A stretch of DNA of 64,000 bases from Shouchella clausii (GTDB lineage Bacteria > Bacillota > Bacilli > Bacillales > Bacillaceae_D): positions 310,001 to 374,000 of the forward strand of contig NZ_BCXJ01000003.1 in NCBI RefSeq assembly GCF_001598215.1, written 5' to 3'. This document shows positions 37,693-45,164 of this stretch, one piece after another. The notes beneath the pieces were generated by a model. That model made no database searches, was not told where the DNA came from, and worked only from the letters and a program-made list of their open reading frames with translations. Both the position numbers and the translations under genes were made by a program. Positions within the stretch are counted from its first letter, which is position 1, and each line of letters opens with the position of its first letter.

Positions 37693-37721
37693 AAAACAGC
37701 ACCTCCATTAGGTGCTGTTTT
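37693..37721. terminator. Terminator closing the RiPP-like operon (and the epimerase gene)
   Basis: AAAACAGCACCT pairs with AGGTGCTGTTTT around a 5-nt loop, a 12-bp perfect stem with A and T tracts. It works on both strands and marks the 3' end of the nine-gene minus-strand operon. Confidence 0.8.
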
Positions 37722-37803
37722 GCGTGGTGATTAGTCGGGGGGATGACGCTCTGTCACTTTTCCTTCCTGAAAAAGATGGCTATTTTAAAAAACAATGCGC
37801 CGC

Positions 37804-38355
37804 CTATTTTACCCTTTCGGCTTCCTTGCCTAAATCGTATCTTCCTAGATCCACTGATTTGTCGTTGATTTTCCCATAGTAGTGGACATCGACAAAGCGG
37901 CCATTTTTAAAAACCGCCTCTTTACGGACACCTTCGCGTTCATAGTGGCCTTGTTCCATCATCACCAATACCCGTTCATTGGTGGCCAGCACTTCTGCTT
38001 CGATACGCCTTAATCCAATACTGTTAAAGCATATATGTTCTAGTTGGCGAAGAACTTCTGGCCCATAACCGTTTCCCCAAAAGGCAGGCTTAATCATAAT
38101 CCCTAATTTGCACGTACGGTTTACTCCATGGATATCGTGGATTTGTGCAATGCCAACTGCTTCTTCAGCCATAATCTTAAAATGCTTTTGTGATTTGTTC
38201 GTAATCCAAGACTCCAATTTTCCTCTAAGGAGTAATCGGCTTTGCGGGTAGTTGTATCCTAAAATAGCGGTTTGAAACACAGCTTCATCGTTGTACATTT
38301 CATCAACCAATTCAATGTCCTCTAGATTCAAAGGCTGAAGAGCCAATTTCATCAT
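37804..38355 (-). CDS. GNAT-family acetyltransferase (RimJ/RimL-like), last gene of the RiPP-like operon
   Basis: A 183-aa acetyltransferase with LGIMIKPAFWGNGYGPEVLRQL (acetyl-CoA loop GNGYG) and the following IGLRRIEAEVLATNERVLVMMEQGHYEREG, typical of the ribosomal-protein-acetylating RimJ/L group. It lies 12 bp after the MFS exporter gene and before the terminator, so it belongs to the operon. It may acetylate the product for resistance or tailoring, which is inference. Confidence 0.82.
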   Translation of the reverse strand: MMKLALQPLNLEDIELVDEMYNDEAVFQTAILGYNYPQSRLLLRGKLESWITNKSQKHFKIMAEEAVGIAQIHDIHGVNRTCKLGIMIKPAFWGNGYGPEVLRQLEHICFNSIGLRRIEAEVLATNERVLVMMEQGHYEREGVRKEAVFKNGRFVDVHYYGKINDKSVDLGRYDLGKEAERVK

Positions 38356-38367
38356 TCACCACTCCCT

Positions 38368-39591
38368 TTAGCTAATTCTTTCAAGCGTAGTGGTCGCTTC
38401 CTGATTAAATGGATGGAACCAGTAGCGCACGATCAACGCTAACGATAAAATACACAGCAGGGCGAATACGATGCGGATATGGATAAACTCTGCCGCTACA
38501 CCCCCGATTAAACCAGCAACAGGCAACGTCGACTTGCTTAGCATTAAAAACAGCCCATTGACACGGCCTATTAAATCGTCAGGGACTATTTGCATTCTTA
38601 ACGTTTTATTGACGACATTAAAAATAATGATCGGCACTGTATGGACCATCATCGCTAGGCCTAGCGTAACCCACCCTGTGCTAAGCGAGATAATACCAAT
38701 GCCGCCACTGCTGACCATTAAGCATACGAGCAACATCCGGTTCGTTCGTTTGAATGTTTTCGTAATCAATGGAATAAAAAACGTCAGAAGTACTTGCGAG
38801 ACGGCAGCAATTGTATATATGAGGCCCGTCTGAGAAGAATCCAAAGCCAATGTATCCCTCGCAAAAAAGACAAGTAAGGCGACAACGACAGCATTGGATA
38901 TGTTCACCAACATCATAATTAAAAGAAGCGGTTGAAGAACTTCGTGTTTTTTTACGTAGCTTGCTCCTTGGACTAGATGTTTCCAAGAGCTGCCACCGGC
39001 AATTTTTTTAATGTTTTCTTTTTTGATTCGGTAAAACAAGACAACCGCGCAAATGATAAAAAACGAAATAGCGTCAAGAAGCAACACGGTAAAACCACCG
39101 AACATGCTAATCAACATCCCTGCCAAAGCACTGCCAAAAAGCAGTGACGTGGAGTCAAGGAACTGAAATGACGAATTAACATTCACAATTTTATCTTTTG
39201 GAAACATCGACGGAATGATGCTGTTTAATACAACGCTAAACATCGCTCCTCCGCAAGCAATAAAAAATCCGCAAACAAAAATCCAGATAATCGGAATTTG
39301 GTTTGCTGCTGCGTTTCCAATCACAATCGTTAACAAAAAGAACCCTTGTAAGAAAGCAGAGAGAAACAGCAACAACTTATGGGAAAAGCGATCCGCCAAC
39401 AGCCCTGCCAATGGGGAAACGAACAAAAATGGAATCGTCTCTAAAAAGAACATGACGCCCATATAAAAAGAGGAGCCCGTTAATTCATAAATGATCCATG
39501 GCATAGCAATCAAATAGAGCTTATCGCCTATTTTCGAGACGAGCGACCCGAAAAAAAAGAGGATGAAATTACGGTCTGCTAATAGCTTCAA
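38368..39591 (-). CDS. MFS exporter (MFS_3/enterobactin-exporter-like)
   Basis: A 12-TM major facilitator of about 407 aa: FGSLVSKIGDKLYLIAMPWI in TM1, the motif-A loop GLLADRFSHKLLL, and a TM7-12 half starting LLIMMLVNISNAVVVALL. The MFS_3 group includes siderophore and macrolide exporters. The long frame begins at 39636, inside the upstream gene. AAGGA lies 9 nt before a TTG at 39591, 5 bp after the TsaA gene's stop, giving LKLLADRNFILFFFGS, so I prefer that start. It probably exports the operon's product. Confidence 0.85.
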   Translation of the reverse strand: MKLLADRNFILFFFGSLVSKIGDKLYLIAMPWIIYELTGSSFYMGVMFFLETIPFLFVSPLAGLLADRFSHKLLLFLSAFLQGFFLLTIVIGNAAANQIPIIWIFVCGFFIACGGAMFSVVLNSIIPSMFPKDKIVNVNSSFQFLDSTSLLFGSALAGMLISMFGGFTVLLLDAISFFIICAVVLFYRIKKENIKKIAGGSSWKHLVQGASYVKKHEVLQPLLLIMMLVNISNAVVVALLVFFARDTLALDSSQTGLIYTIAAVSQVLLTFFIPLITKTFKRTNRMLLVCLMVSSGGIGIISLSTGWVTLGLAMMVHTVPIIIFNVVNKTLRMQIVPDDLIGRVNGLFLMLSKSTLPVAGLIGGVAAEFIHIRIVFALLCILSLALIVRYWFHPFNQEATTTLERIS

Positions 39592-39596
39592 GTGCT

Positions 39597-40076
39597 TCAA
39601 TCCTTGTAGTAGTTTTTCATCAACTCGGTTATCCACCCCGGTTGCCTAACTTCGCCAATGGGGCCAAACTCGTTGACATAGGGCTTAATGTCAATCACAG
39701 GGGTACCATCGATCGCGTCTAACGCTTTTACGGTAAGCCTATTTCCGTTCATTTCCAACAACGCACATCTAGACACACCAATCGCGTTCGGCCTGCCTTT
39801 GGCTCTTTGCGCAAAAATGCCGACGCTTGGCCAGCCTGTATTATTGCGTGGATGGCGGTCTTGGTAGACAATTTTGCTTTGGTCAACTTGATCCATGTGG
39901 AAGACGATTTCCAAATGGGAAAAAGAATCTAGTCCTTTTAAAGCAGAAAGGGGAATATCCTCGTTCACAACAATTTCGCTAATGACCGATCCCCAATGGT
40001 CATCGGTCATTTCAGTTCGCGGCGAACGGACGTGGCCAATGTATTTTATCGTTGTCGTTTGCTGTTTGTCTGTCAT
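39597..40076 (-). CDS. TsaA/TrmO-domain (VirR-like) SAM-binding protein
   Basis: A 159-aa protein matching the TsaA beta-barrel family: IKYIGHVRSPR, LKGLDSFSHLEIVFHMDQ, HPRNNTGWPSVGIFAQR, KGRPNAIGVSRCALLE and LDAIDGTPVIDIKPYVNEF. TrmO of this family is an AdoMet-dependent N6-methyltransferase acting on t6A in tRNA. Here the stand-alone domain sits in a biosynthetic operon and may methylate the product instead, which is inference. ATG 40076 overlaps the upstream stop as ATGA. Confidence 0.85.
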   Translation of the reverse strand: MTDKQQTTTIKYIGHVRSPRTEMTDDHWGSVISEIVVNEDIPLSALKGLDSFSHLEIVFHMDQVDQSKIVYQDRHPRNNTGWPSVGIFAQRAKGRPNAIGVSRCALLEMNGNRLTVKALDAIDGTPVIDIKPYVNEFGPIGEVRQPGWITELMKNYYKD

Positions 40077-40426
40077 GTCCACACCTCGTCTCGAATCAGC
40101 AAATGGCCTTTTTCAATTTTTTGCACACAAATGAAAATCTCTTCTTCCTGACAGCCTTCACAACGGGCTATGACTTGCTTGATTTTCGGTAAAAGCGCTT
40201 TTAGCTTCTCGGATGAATGGCTTTGTTTGCAAACCATTTTGACAATTGGAGCAGGACAAGGGCTCGTCAGCCAATCTTGTTTATAGGCGTGCTCGATTTT
40301 GTTCCACAGTACCCAGCAATGGTCTGTTGGGATCGCCAACTCTTTTGTGACCGTATTGGCGATTTTGCCAAGAACCTCTTGATTCGCGGGACAGTCGAGC
40401 GGTGAATGAAGTGTAATCACTGGCAT
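40073..40426 (-). CDS. Tautomerase-superfamily-like protein
   Basis: A 117-aa protein starting MPVITLHSPL, with Pro next to the initiator Met as in the 4-oxalocrotonate tautomerase superfamily, where it is the catalytic base after Met removal. It continues with a helix-strand pattern (NQEVLGKIANTVTKEL), then Cys-rich CPAPIVKMVCKQ and IARCEGCQEEEIFICVQ, unusual for the family. The chemistry in the pathway is unknown. It lies 10 bp after the methyltransferase gene and is coupled to the TsaA gene by ATGA. The assignment rests mainly on the N-terminus. Confidence 0.6.
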   Translation of the reverse strand: MPVITLHSPLDCPANQEVLGKIANTVTKELAIPTDHCWVLWNKIEHAYKQDWLTSPCPAPIVKMVCKQSHSSEKLKALLPKIKQVIARCEGCQEEEIFICVQKIEKGHLLIRDEVWT

Positions 40427-40436
40427 CCCTTTCCCC

Positions 40437-41195
40437 TCATTTCGTAAGAAGGAACATCGCTGTCCTTACAGGAATGTAAAAATCATCTTCTCGTTTTTCA
40501 ATTCCCATTGTCTTTAAAAAATGGGCAGGCGCTTGCTCCAATTTAGCGCGGATTTCACGCTCTGCTTCCAAACCAGAAGAAGCGATTTCACACCACCGTT
40601 TGATGCTGATGCCTCCTGGCTTTTCGCTTAAATCGCTAAACCCTTCTACTACTGTTAGTCCTTCGTGTATAAAAAGGTCGAGCCATTGTTCATACGAATA
40701 GCTTTTAATATGCGTTTCGTCATGGAGGAGCTCCAATTCATGATTGAATTGGTCAACTTGTTTGTCTCCATACCCTTCCAAGTCAATAATCGCTATTGTT
40801 CCGCCTTTTTTTACTACTCGTTTCATTTCTTTTATCGCTAACGTGATATCGGTAAAATGGTGGGCTGCAAGCCGCGTTACGACAATGTCAAATTGCTCCG
40901 ATTCAAACGGCAAGTTCTCGGCATAGGCACAAACGGTTTTAACGCTTTTCCCTTTTGTAGCAGCAAGCTTTTCGACATTTGCCAGCATAGATTCAGAGGG
41001 GTCAACACTCGTCAATGAGCGGGGCGCAAGCGCCAACCCCAAATGGCCCGATCCACAGGCAACATCGCAAATCGCTTTGTCATGCACATCTCCTAACAGC
41101 GTCTTTAACTGGTCGATCGAGGGACTTGCTTTGTGAACCTCGCTATTTAAAAAATTGTCTGCGATTTGGTTAAACCGTTGGGCACTTTTATTCAT
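40437..41195 (-). CDS. Class I SAM-dependent methyltransferase (UbiE-like)
   Basis: A 252-aa methyltransferase with motif I in AICDVACGSGHLGLAL (AdoMet Gly-rich loop), acidic motif II in LTSVDPSESM, motif III around AYAENLPFESEQFDIVVTRLAAHHF and the later IAIIDLEGYG strand. The Methyltransf_11/UbiE pattern suits N-, O- or C-methylation of small molecules or peptides. It overlaps the upstream hydrolase stop by 8 bp. In this operon it probably tailors the ribosomal peptide or its product. Confidence 0.87.
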   Translation of the reverse strand: MNKSAQRFNQIADNFLNSEVHKASPSIDQLKTLLGDVHDKAICDVACGSGHLGLALAPRSLTSVDPSESMLANVEKLAATKGKSVKTVCAYAENLPFESEQFDIVVTRLAAHHFTDITLAIKEMKRVVKKGGTIAIIDLEGYGDKQVDQFNHELELLHDETHIKSYSYEQWLDLFIHEGLTVVEGFSDLSEKPGGISIKRWCEIASSGLEAEREIRAKLEQAPAHFLKTMGIEKREDDFYIPVRTAMFLLTK

Positions 41196-41868
41196 GAATC
41201 GATTTTCCTCCTCCTACTAGGCGAACAAGATGGACAATTGGCCCTTCCGCCTCACTGTTCATTGGATTGAGCGAGTGTCCCAATCCTTTTAAAATCGATG
41301 TTTCGACTGGCGCTGTGCTGTTTATACAGCTTCTGACAGTTTGGCTGTACTTCGCAGGGGCGATCAGATCATCGAGGCTTATATTCTCACCAAACGCAAT
41401 ATAATCCTCGCTTCCATATACAAGACTGATCGCTTCAACTTGTTCGGCAACAGTAACCGCCTCATCGACATATAAGCCAATTAACACAGCTGACGAAGGG
41501 CTTGTAACGCTTTGCAGCTTCTCTAAAACGAGATTTGCTCCTAATGACATCCCTATAAACGTAATGCCATACGCAGGGTGTGCTGCTTTTATCCGTTGGT
41601 AAACCGCACTTAAACGCGACGCCCGATAGCCATACTCTTCGTCTGATATGCTTTCTCTGCGGTTGACTCGATCTGGAAAATCAAACCGGCAGACACCAAT
41701 TTTTTCATCGACCAAGCTTGCTTCCAATTGATCATATAGTTGCCGCTCGCCTTCAGCGCCGTCTTCATCGAATTTTCCCATTTGCCCCGATTGGACAATC
41801 AAAACGATTTTTTTAGAACCAAAAGGGATGTTTTCGTGCAACCGATATCTGGATGGATTCATTTCCAT
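41188..41868 (-). CDS. Alpha/beta-hydrolase-fold protein
   Basis: A 226-aa cytoplasmic hydrolase with the nucleophile elbow ITFIGMSLGANLVLE (Ser of GMSLG), an oxyanion-region strand KKIVLIVQSGQMG, an acidic residue in LVYGSEDYIAF and a His in LKGLGHSLNPM. It looks like a small serine esterase or peptidase (dienelactone-hydrolase-like). In the operon it could cleave the leader or release a modified fragment; this is inference. It is 11 bp after the HemN-like gene. Confidence 0.75.
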   Translation of the reverse strand: MEMNPSRYRLHENIPFGSKKIVLIVQSGQMGKFDEDGAEGERQLYDQLEASLVDEKIGVCRFDFPDRVNRRESISDEEYGYRASRLSAVYQRIKAAHPAYGITFIGMSLGANLVLEKLQSVTSPSSAVLIGLYVDEAVTVAEQVEAISLVYGSEDYIAFGENISLDDLIAPAKYSQTVRSCINSTAPVETSILKGLGHSLNPMNSEAEGPIVHLVRLVGGGKSIHE

Positions 41869-41879
41869 GCGATATCGCC

Positions 41880-43316
41880 TTACTTATGGCAAATTTCCGA
41901 AGAAAATTGTCCGATTTGCCCGTGGAAATAGACAGAGATAATTTCTTCATGCAGCGCTTCCCCTTCAAGGGTAGGCAACAAGCGGTCGTCATCAAGTTTC
42001 ATTAATAAATTACTTTCGAGCAATGATCGAATGACTCCTGCATAAGGTTCGTCATTGATCAAGTCGACATGAAACTCTTTTTGGTAACGGCTCAACTGAA
42101 TTGGTTGGTTTGACTTGTAATTAAACCCTAATGAAGTGGAAATCGCTTCATTACCCGTTAGCATTCTGCCAAAAGAAGACGGCGATTCATCGTTTTCCAT
42201 CCGTTCCACGTAGCGATTAATATCGCTAACATTATGGGTTTGTAAAATAGTGCCTTCCTTGTCATTTAACCAGCCATACACCCCTGGTCCATAGGCAATC
42301 ATGGAGTCATAGCGCTCCCATTTATTTTTCGAAATTTGTGGAATATTGCCTTCAGGGTAAGTGTTTTTTCGGCTCCACCATCCGCAAGGGCTAGGCTCAT
42401 AGCCATACTTGAGGAACACCTTCAAAATCTCCTCGCGCATTTGGTATGTTTGCTCCAACGTCGGAAATAGCCCCTCGGCTTCCATTTTTTCCCGCACACG
42501 GTCATTATTCCATAATGACACATTGCCAATCCCCATCTTTTGCCTATCGGCATTGCGCAAACGGTAAATTGTAATCGTCGGCACACCCATATCGCAGAGC
42601 ACTTCGATGTCACGGGCAACACTGTTCGCAGTTTGGTGAGGCAACCCAAAAATAATATCGACATTGAACGGTTTGTTAGACAAAAGCAACTTGTTAATCG
42701 CATCAATCGACATTTTTCTGTCATGTTTGCGGCCGACCGCTTTAATCACCTCGTCTTCCAACGATTGCACACCCATGCTAAAGCGGTTAAATCCCATTTC
42801 CAGCGCCTGTTCAATTTCATCGCCCTGGTAATTGTCCGGATTTCCCTCGAGTGATATTTCACAGTCATCAGCGATCGTGTAGTGTTCCCTAATGTGTTTA
42901 ACGATCTTTGCCAATTGGTGCGGTTTCATCAGTGAAGCAGTCCCGCCGCCTAAGTAAATCGATTCGATCTTTGCTTTCGTCACCCAAGGCGCTTGTGCGA
43001 TCGTGCTGGCTGACTCTTTAATTAAAAGGGTTACCCACCTATCGAGCACTTCTTCTTCTTTTCCATTTTGAGGCAAGTACTTTTTCACGTAATTACAAAA
43101 ATAACAGATGTAGGAACATAAAGGCACATGAAAATACAATGTTGCTGGCTTGTTTGCGCCATCAAAGTGGTTATACAAATCAGCTAAAGCAGCTCCTTCT
43201 ACTGTTTCCCCGAAATTGGCAGTTACATTAATGTTATAATTATTGTGAGAAATTTGCAATTCAGGATGCCTCTTAAGCAATTCGCCTACATTCAATTCCG
43301 TTTGATTCAGAGCCAT
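41880..43316 (-). CDS. HemN-like radical SAM enzyme
   Basis: A 478-aa radical SAM protein of the HemN/HemW superfamily. The [4Fe-4S] motif is in LYFHVPLCSYICYFCNY (Cys 67, 71, 74). HemN-like YLGGGTASLM, ISLEGNPDNYQGDEIE, FNRFSMGVQSLE and VDIIFGLPHQ follow, then a C-terminal winged domain (LTGNEAISTSLGF). HemN-like proteins include C-methyltransferases and radical cyclases in RiPP pathways (e.g. NosN, TbtI), and heme chaperones. It has no HemW-specific role here by context. It is 11 bp after the SPASM gene. Confidence 0.88.
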   Translation of the reverse strand: MALNQTELNVGELLKRHPELQISHNNYNINVTANFGETVEGAALADLYNHFDGANKPATLYFHVPLCSYICYFCNYVKKYLPQNGKEEEVLDRWVTLLIKESASTIAQAPWVTKAKIESIYLGGGTASLMKPHQLAKIVKHIREHYTIADDCEISLEGNPDNYQGDEIEQALEMGFNRFSMGVQSLEDEVIKAVGRKHDRKMSIDAINKLLLSNKPFNVDIIFGLPHQTANSVARDIEVLCDMGVPTITIYRLRNADRQKMGIGNVSLWNNDRVREKMEAEGLFPTLEQTYQMREEILKVFLKYGYEPSPCGWWSRKNTYPEGNIPQISKNKWERYDSMIAYGPGVYGWLNDKEGTILQTHNVSDINRYVERMENDESPSSFGRMLTGNEAISTSLGFNYKSNQPIQLSRYQKEFHVDLINDEPYAGVIRSLLESNLLMKLDDDRLLPTLEGEALHEEIISVYFHGQIGQFSSEICHK

Positions 43317-43327
43317 CTGTACTCCCC

Positions 43328-44620
43328 CTATTGGTCAATTTGCAATTGCAATTTGTAACCTGCTCGCTTCCTCTCTTCCCAGTAACGGTTTGCCTCGAGC
43401 ATAAAGCGCTGCAAATATTCGGTTGCGCCACAACCAAGCTTATCGCCAGAAACATTCTTAGCCAATGGCGGGCAACGGAACTGGCACCAAATGCCTTCTT
43501 GGTAAACAGCACAGCTTTGGCACCCTGTAAATTCATCAAATGTAATGCTTCGAAATTCGTCAAAGCCGTGTTCCCATATGTCTTTAAAAGAGTGGTCTCG
43601 TAAATTGCCTGCTTTGTAATCGTCGTTGCTCATGCAATTGCTGCAAGGATAGACATCTCCAGCACTGTTGATGTAAGCAATCGTCCGTCCACATTTCTCT
43701 TGGTTCGTTTCTCGTTCAACTTTTTGGCAAAACTTAACCGTTTCTAAACTAAACATCCGCGTCGCTTCAGCTGGTTCACTGGCAGGTGGTTTCTCGAATT
43801 CGGGCTTGCTGAAACGGTCCATGCATTTCTTATAGATAGCAATCGATTTATCGACTAGTTCCGGTGGCAATAAGATGTCGGGATGCATAAGCGCTCGGCC
43901 AATTGGATGGGTTTCGAGCCATTGGGGGCGCGGATAGCCGTTTTGGGCACACCATTCAAAAATTTCCTCAGCGTCATCTAAGTTATAGCGATGGACAGAA
44001 ATGGCCGTCCTGAACGCGTGGCCATACTTTTTCATCCATTCGAACTTTTGTCTCAGTTTTGGGAAATCCATTCCCCCGCGAATCGTCCGTTCCGGGTCAG
44101 CGGTATCAAAGCTAATGAAAAAAGACGTGTTTGGCGCCAGCGCCGCCAGCTTTTCTTCTGTAATGAGAAGGCCATTGGTAAAAACTTGTGTATAAAAAGG
44201 TTTTGTTCTCGCGTAGTTGATAATTTCCACCGCATCTCGATGGGCGAAAATTTCTCCCCCGCTTAAAAACAGTTGGAGAATGCCAGCGTCTGCAAGTTGG
44301 TCAATCGTCTCTTTGATTAACTCGGTTGACATCTCATTTGGCCTTTTGTACGCCGAGTTAGCGTAACAATGCTTGCAGCGCAAGTTGCATAAATTTGTTG
44401 TTTCAATAAACGCAATCGCAGGCGCGCTTAAATGAAATTTATTTAAATCCACTAACGGGTCAGGGATTATGTAGCGATTTAAAGCTGTGAGGTCAATGCG
44501 CTCCCCTTTATTAAACCGGTCGAATTCTGCCTTGGCCGCCTCTTCAAAAAAATGAACTTTCCCGGTCGGCAACAGCCCGACAATCCCCCCGTCGTTTACT
44601 TGATACGGAATCATTACCAT
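43328..44620 (-). CDS. SPASM-domain radical SAM peptide maturase
   Basis: A 430-aa radical SAM protein. An N-terminal 70-residue region (PYQVNDGGIVGLLPTGKVHF) precedes the core motif TTNLCNLRCKHC (Cys 78, 82, 85). The catalytic barrel includes LFLSGGEIFAH and the TNG and SFDTADPE segments. The C-terminal SPASM domain has many Cys (VKFCQKVERETNQEKCGR, DVYPCSNCMS, GCQSCAVYQEG, IWCQFRCPP, KLGC) for two auxiliary [4Fe-4S] clusters. This architecture is typical of enzymes that modify ribosomal peptides. It starts at ATG 44620 (GGTGGTGG, 5 nt) and is separated from the peptide gene by a structured 240-bp leader. Confidence 0.92.
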   Translation of the reverse strand: MVMIPYQVNDGGIVGLLPTGKVHFFEEAAKAEFDRFNKGERIDLTALNRYIIPDPLVDLNKFHLSAPAIAFIETTNLCNLRCKHCYANSAYKRPNEMSTELIKETIDQLADAGILQLFLSGGEIFAHRDAVEIINYARTKPFYTQVFTNGLLITEEKLAALAPNTSFFISFDTADPERTIRGGMDFPKLRQKFEWMKKYGHAFRTAISVHRYNLDDAEEIFEWCAQNGYPRPQWLETHPIGRALMHPDILLPPELVDKSIAIYKKCMDRFSKPEFEKPPASEPAEATRMFSLETVKFCQKVERETNQEKCGRTIAYINSAGDVYPCSNCMSNDDYKAGNLRDHSFKDIWEHGFDEFRSITFDEFTGCQSCAVYQEGIWCQFRCPPLAKNVSGDKLGCGATEYLQRFMLEANRYWEERKRAGYKLQLQIDQ

Positions 44621-44645
44621 TCAAACCACCACCCACTATGTTAAT

Positions 44646-44845
44646 GGGAGATGCTGTTGCATCTCCCCTCAAACTGTAGCCAAACGCTCGCATCCTTCGT
44701 TGTTCGTCTCGTTCATTTGCTCATGAACCCCCGTTCTATTCGCATCTTCACTCGACTTCACGCCTCGGCTGACAAGCGTTTTCTATCAGTTGAGTGATTT
44801 TGTCGACGTTGTCGACAACCTCCAGGAGATGCTGTTGCATCTCCC
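44646..44845. repeat. Two copies of a 21-nt self-complementary element between peptide and radical SAM genes
   Basis: The copies are 44647-44667 and 44825-44845, identical over 21 nt and 178 bp apart. Each folds as a stem (GGAGATGC / GCATCTCC) with a 4-nt TGTT or AACA loop. No T-run follows either. Between them lie a perfect GTTGTCGACAAC palindrome (44808-44819) and a candidate 35-codon frame. They may stabilise or process the mRNA between precursor and enzyme genes. Confidence 0.7.
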
Positions 44846-44855
44846 GAAGGCCCAT
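44748..44855 (-). CDS. Possible 35-aa peptide following the precursor gene
   Basis: An ORF (MGLREMQQHLLEVVDNVDKI...) starts 4 nt after the precursor stop codon and encodes an amphipathic, acidic helix-like peptide with one Cys. There is no ribosome binding site beyond translational coupling. The first repeat element lies within its 5' part. It may be a second precursor or only chance coding in a structured leader. Confidence 0.25.
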   Translation of the reverse strand: MGLREMQQHLLEVVDNVDKITQLIENACQPRREVE

Positions 44856-44859
44856 TTCA

Positions 44860-44991
44860 TTAATTGAGTTCCATGTCTTCTAATTTGACGCTTCCTGTAC
44901 CTGCTCCTACCACAGCTAGTGTGATACCGTCTTTTGGTTGCTCTTGGTCCAAGCGGATTCGTTTTAAGTTGCTAGATGATTTCTTTTTCAT
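44860..44991 (-). CDS. Candidate ribosomal precursor peptide (43 aa) of the radical SAM operon
   Basis: A short peptide of 43 residues. The N-terminal 21 residues are basic and polar (KKKSSSNLKRIRLDQEQPK), a leader-like segment. The rest begins DGITLAVVGAGTGSV and ends KLEDMELN; it has no Cys and no aromatic residue. AGGAGG lies 7 nt before ATG 44991; an upstream ATG (44997) is too close to the ribosome binding site. The Gly/Val/Thr-rich centre is a candidate core for radical SAM chemistry. It lies upstream of the SPASM gene behind a Fur-family-like box. No similar precursor comes to mind. Confidence 0.7.
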   Translation of the reverse strand: MKKKSSSNLKRIRLDQEQPKDGITLAVVGAGTGSVKLEDMELN

Positions 44992-45016
44992 CGCCATCCC
45001 TCCTCCCTCGCGGTTT

Positions 45017-45035
45017 AAACATAATGATTATGTTT
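45017..45035. promoter_or_regulatory. Fur-family-like box upstream of the precursor gene
   Basis: A perfect 9-1-9 inverted repeat, AAACATAAT-G-ATTATGTTT. The inner six bases per side and the single central base fit the 7-1-7 pattern of Fur, PerR and Zur boxes: five of seven half-site positions match Fur and PerR, and seven of nine match the extended Zur half-site (consensus from memory). It lies about 25 bp upstream of the start codon. Metal or peroxide control of the operon is inferred. No clear -35/-10 pair was seen in 45036-45164. Confidence 0.5.
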
Positions 45036-45164
45036 GCTCAGGTTATTCTGCTTTCCCAACGAAACCCCTGCTTCCTTGCAACAAACTCCATATTGGGAAA
45101 TGTTTTCATTACTATTTCACTAGGCGGAAACCCTCATTTTAAACAAATTTACTAATAAAGCTTT

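Noticed and set aside
43328-44620. SPASM protein considered as an anaerobic sulfatase maturase or PqqE
   Set aside because: No sulfatase gene is nearby, no PqqA-like Glu/Tyr peptide is present and other pqq genes are absent.
44646-44845. Repeated hairpins considered as a CRISPR-like array
   Set aside because: Only two copies with a 157-bp gap and no cas genes.
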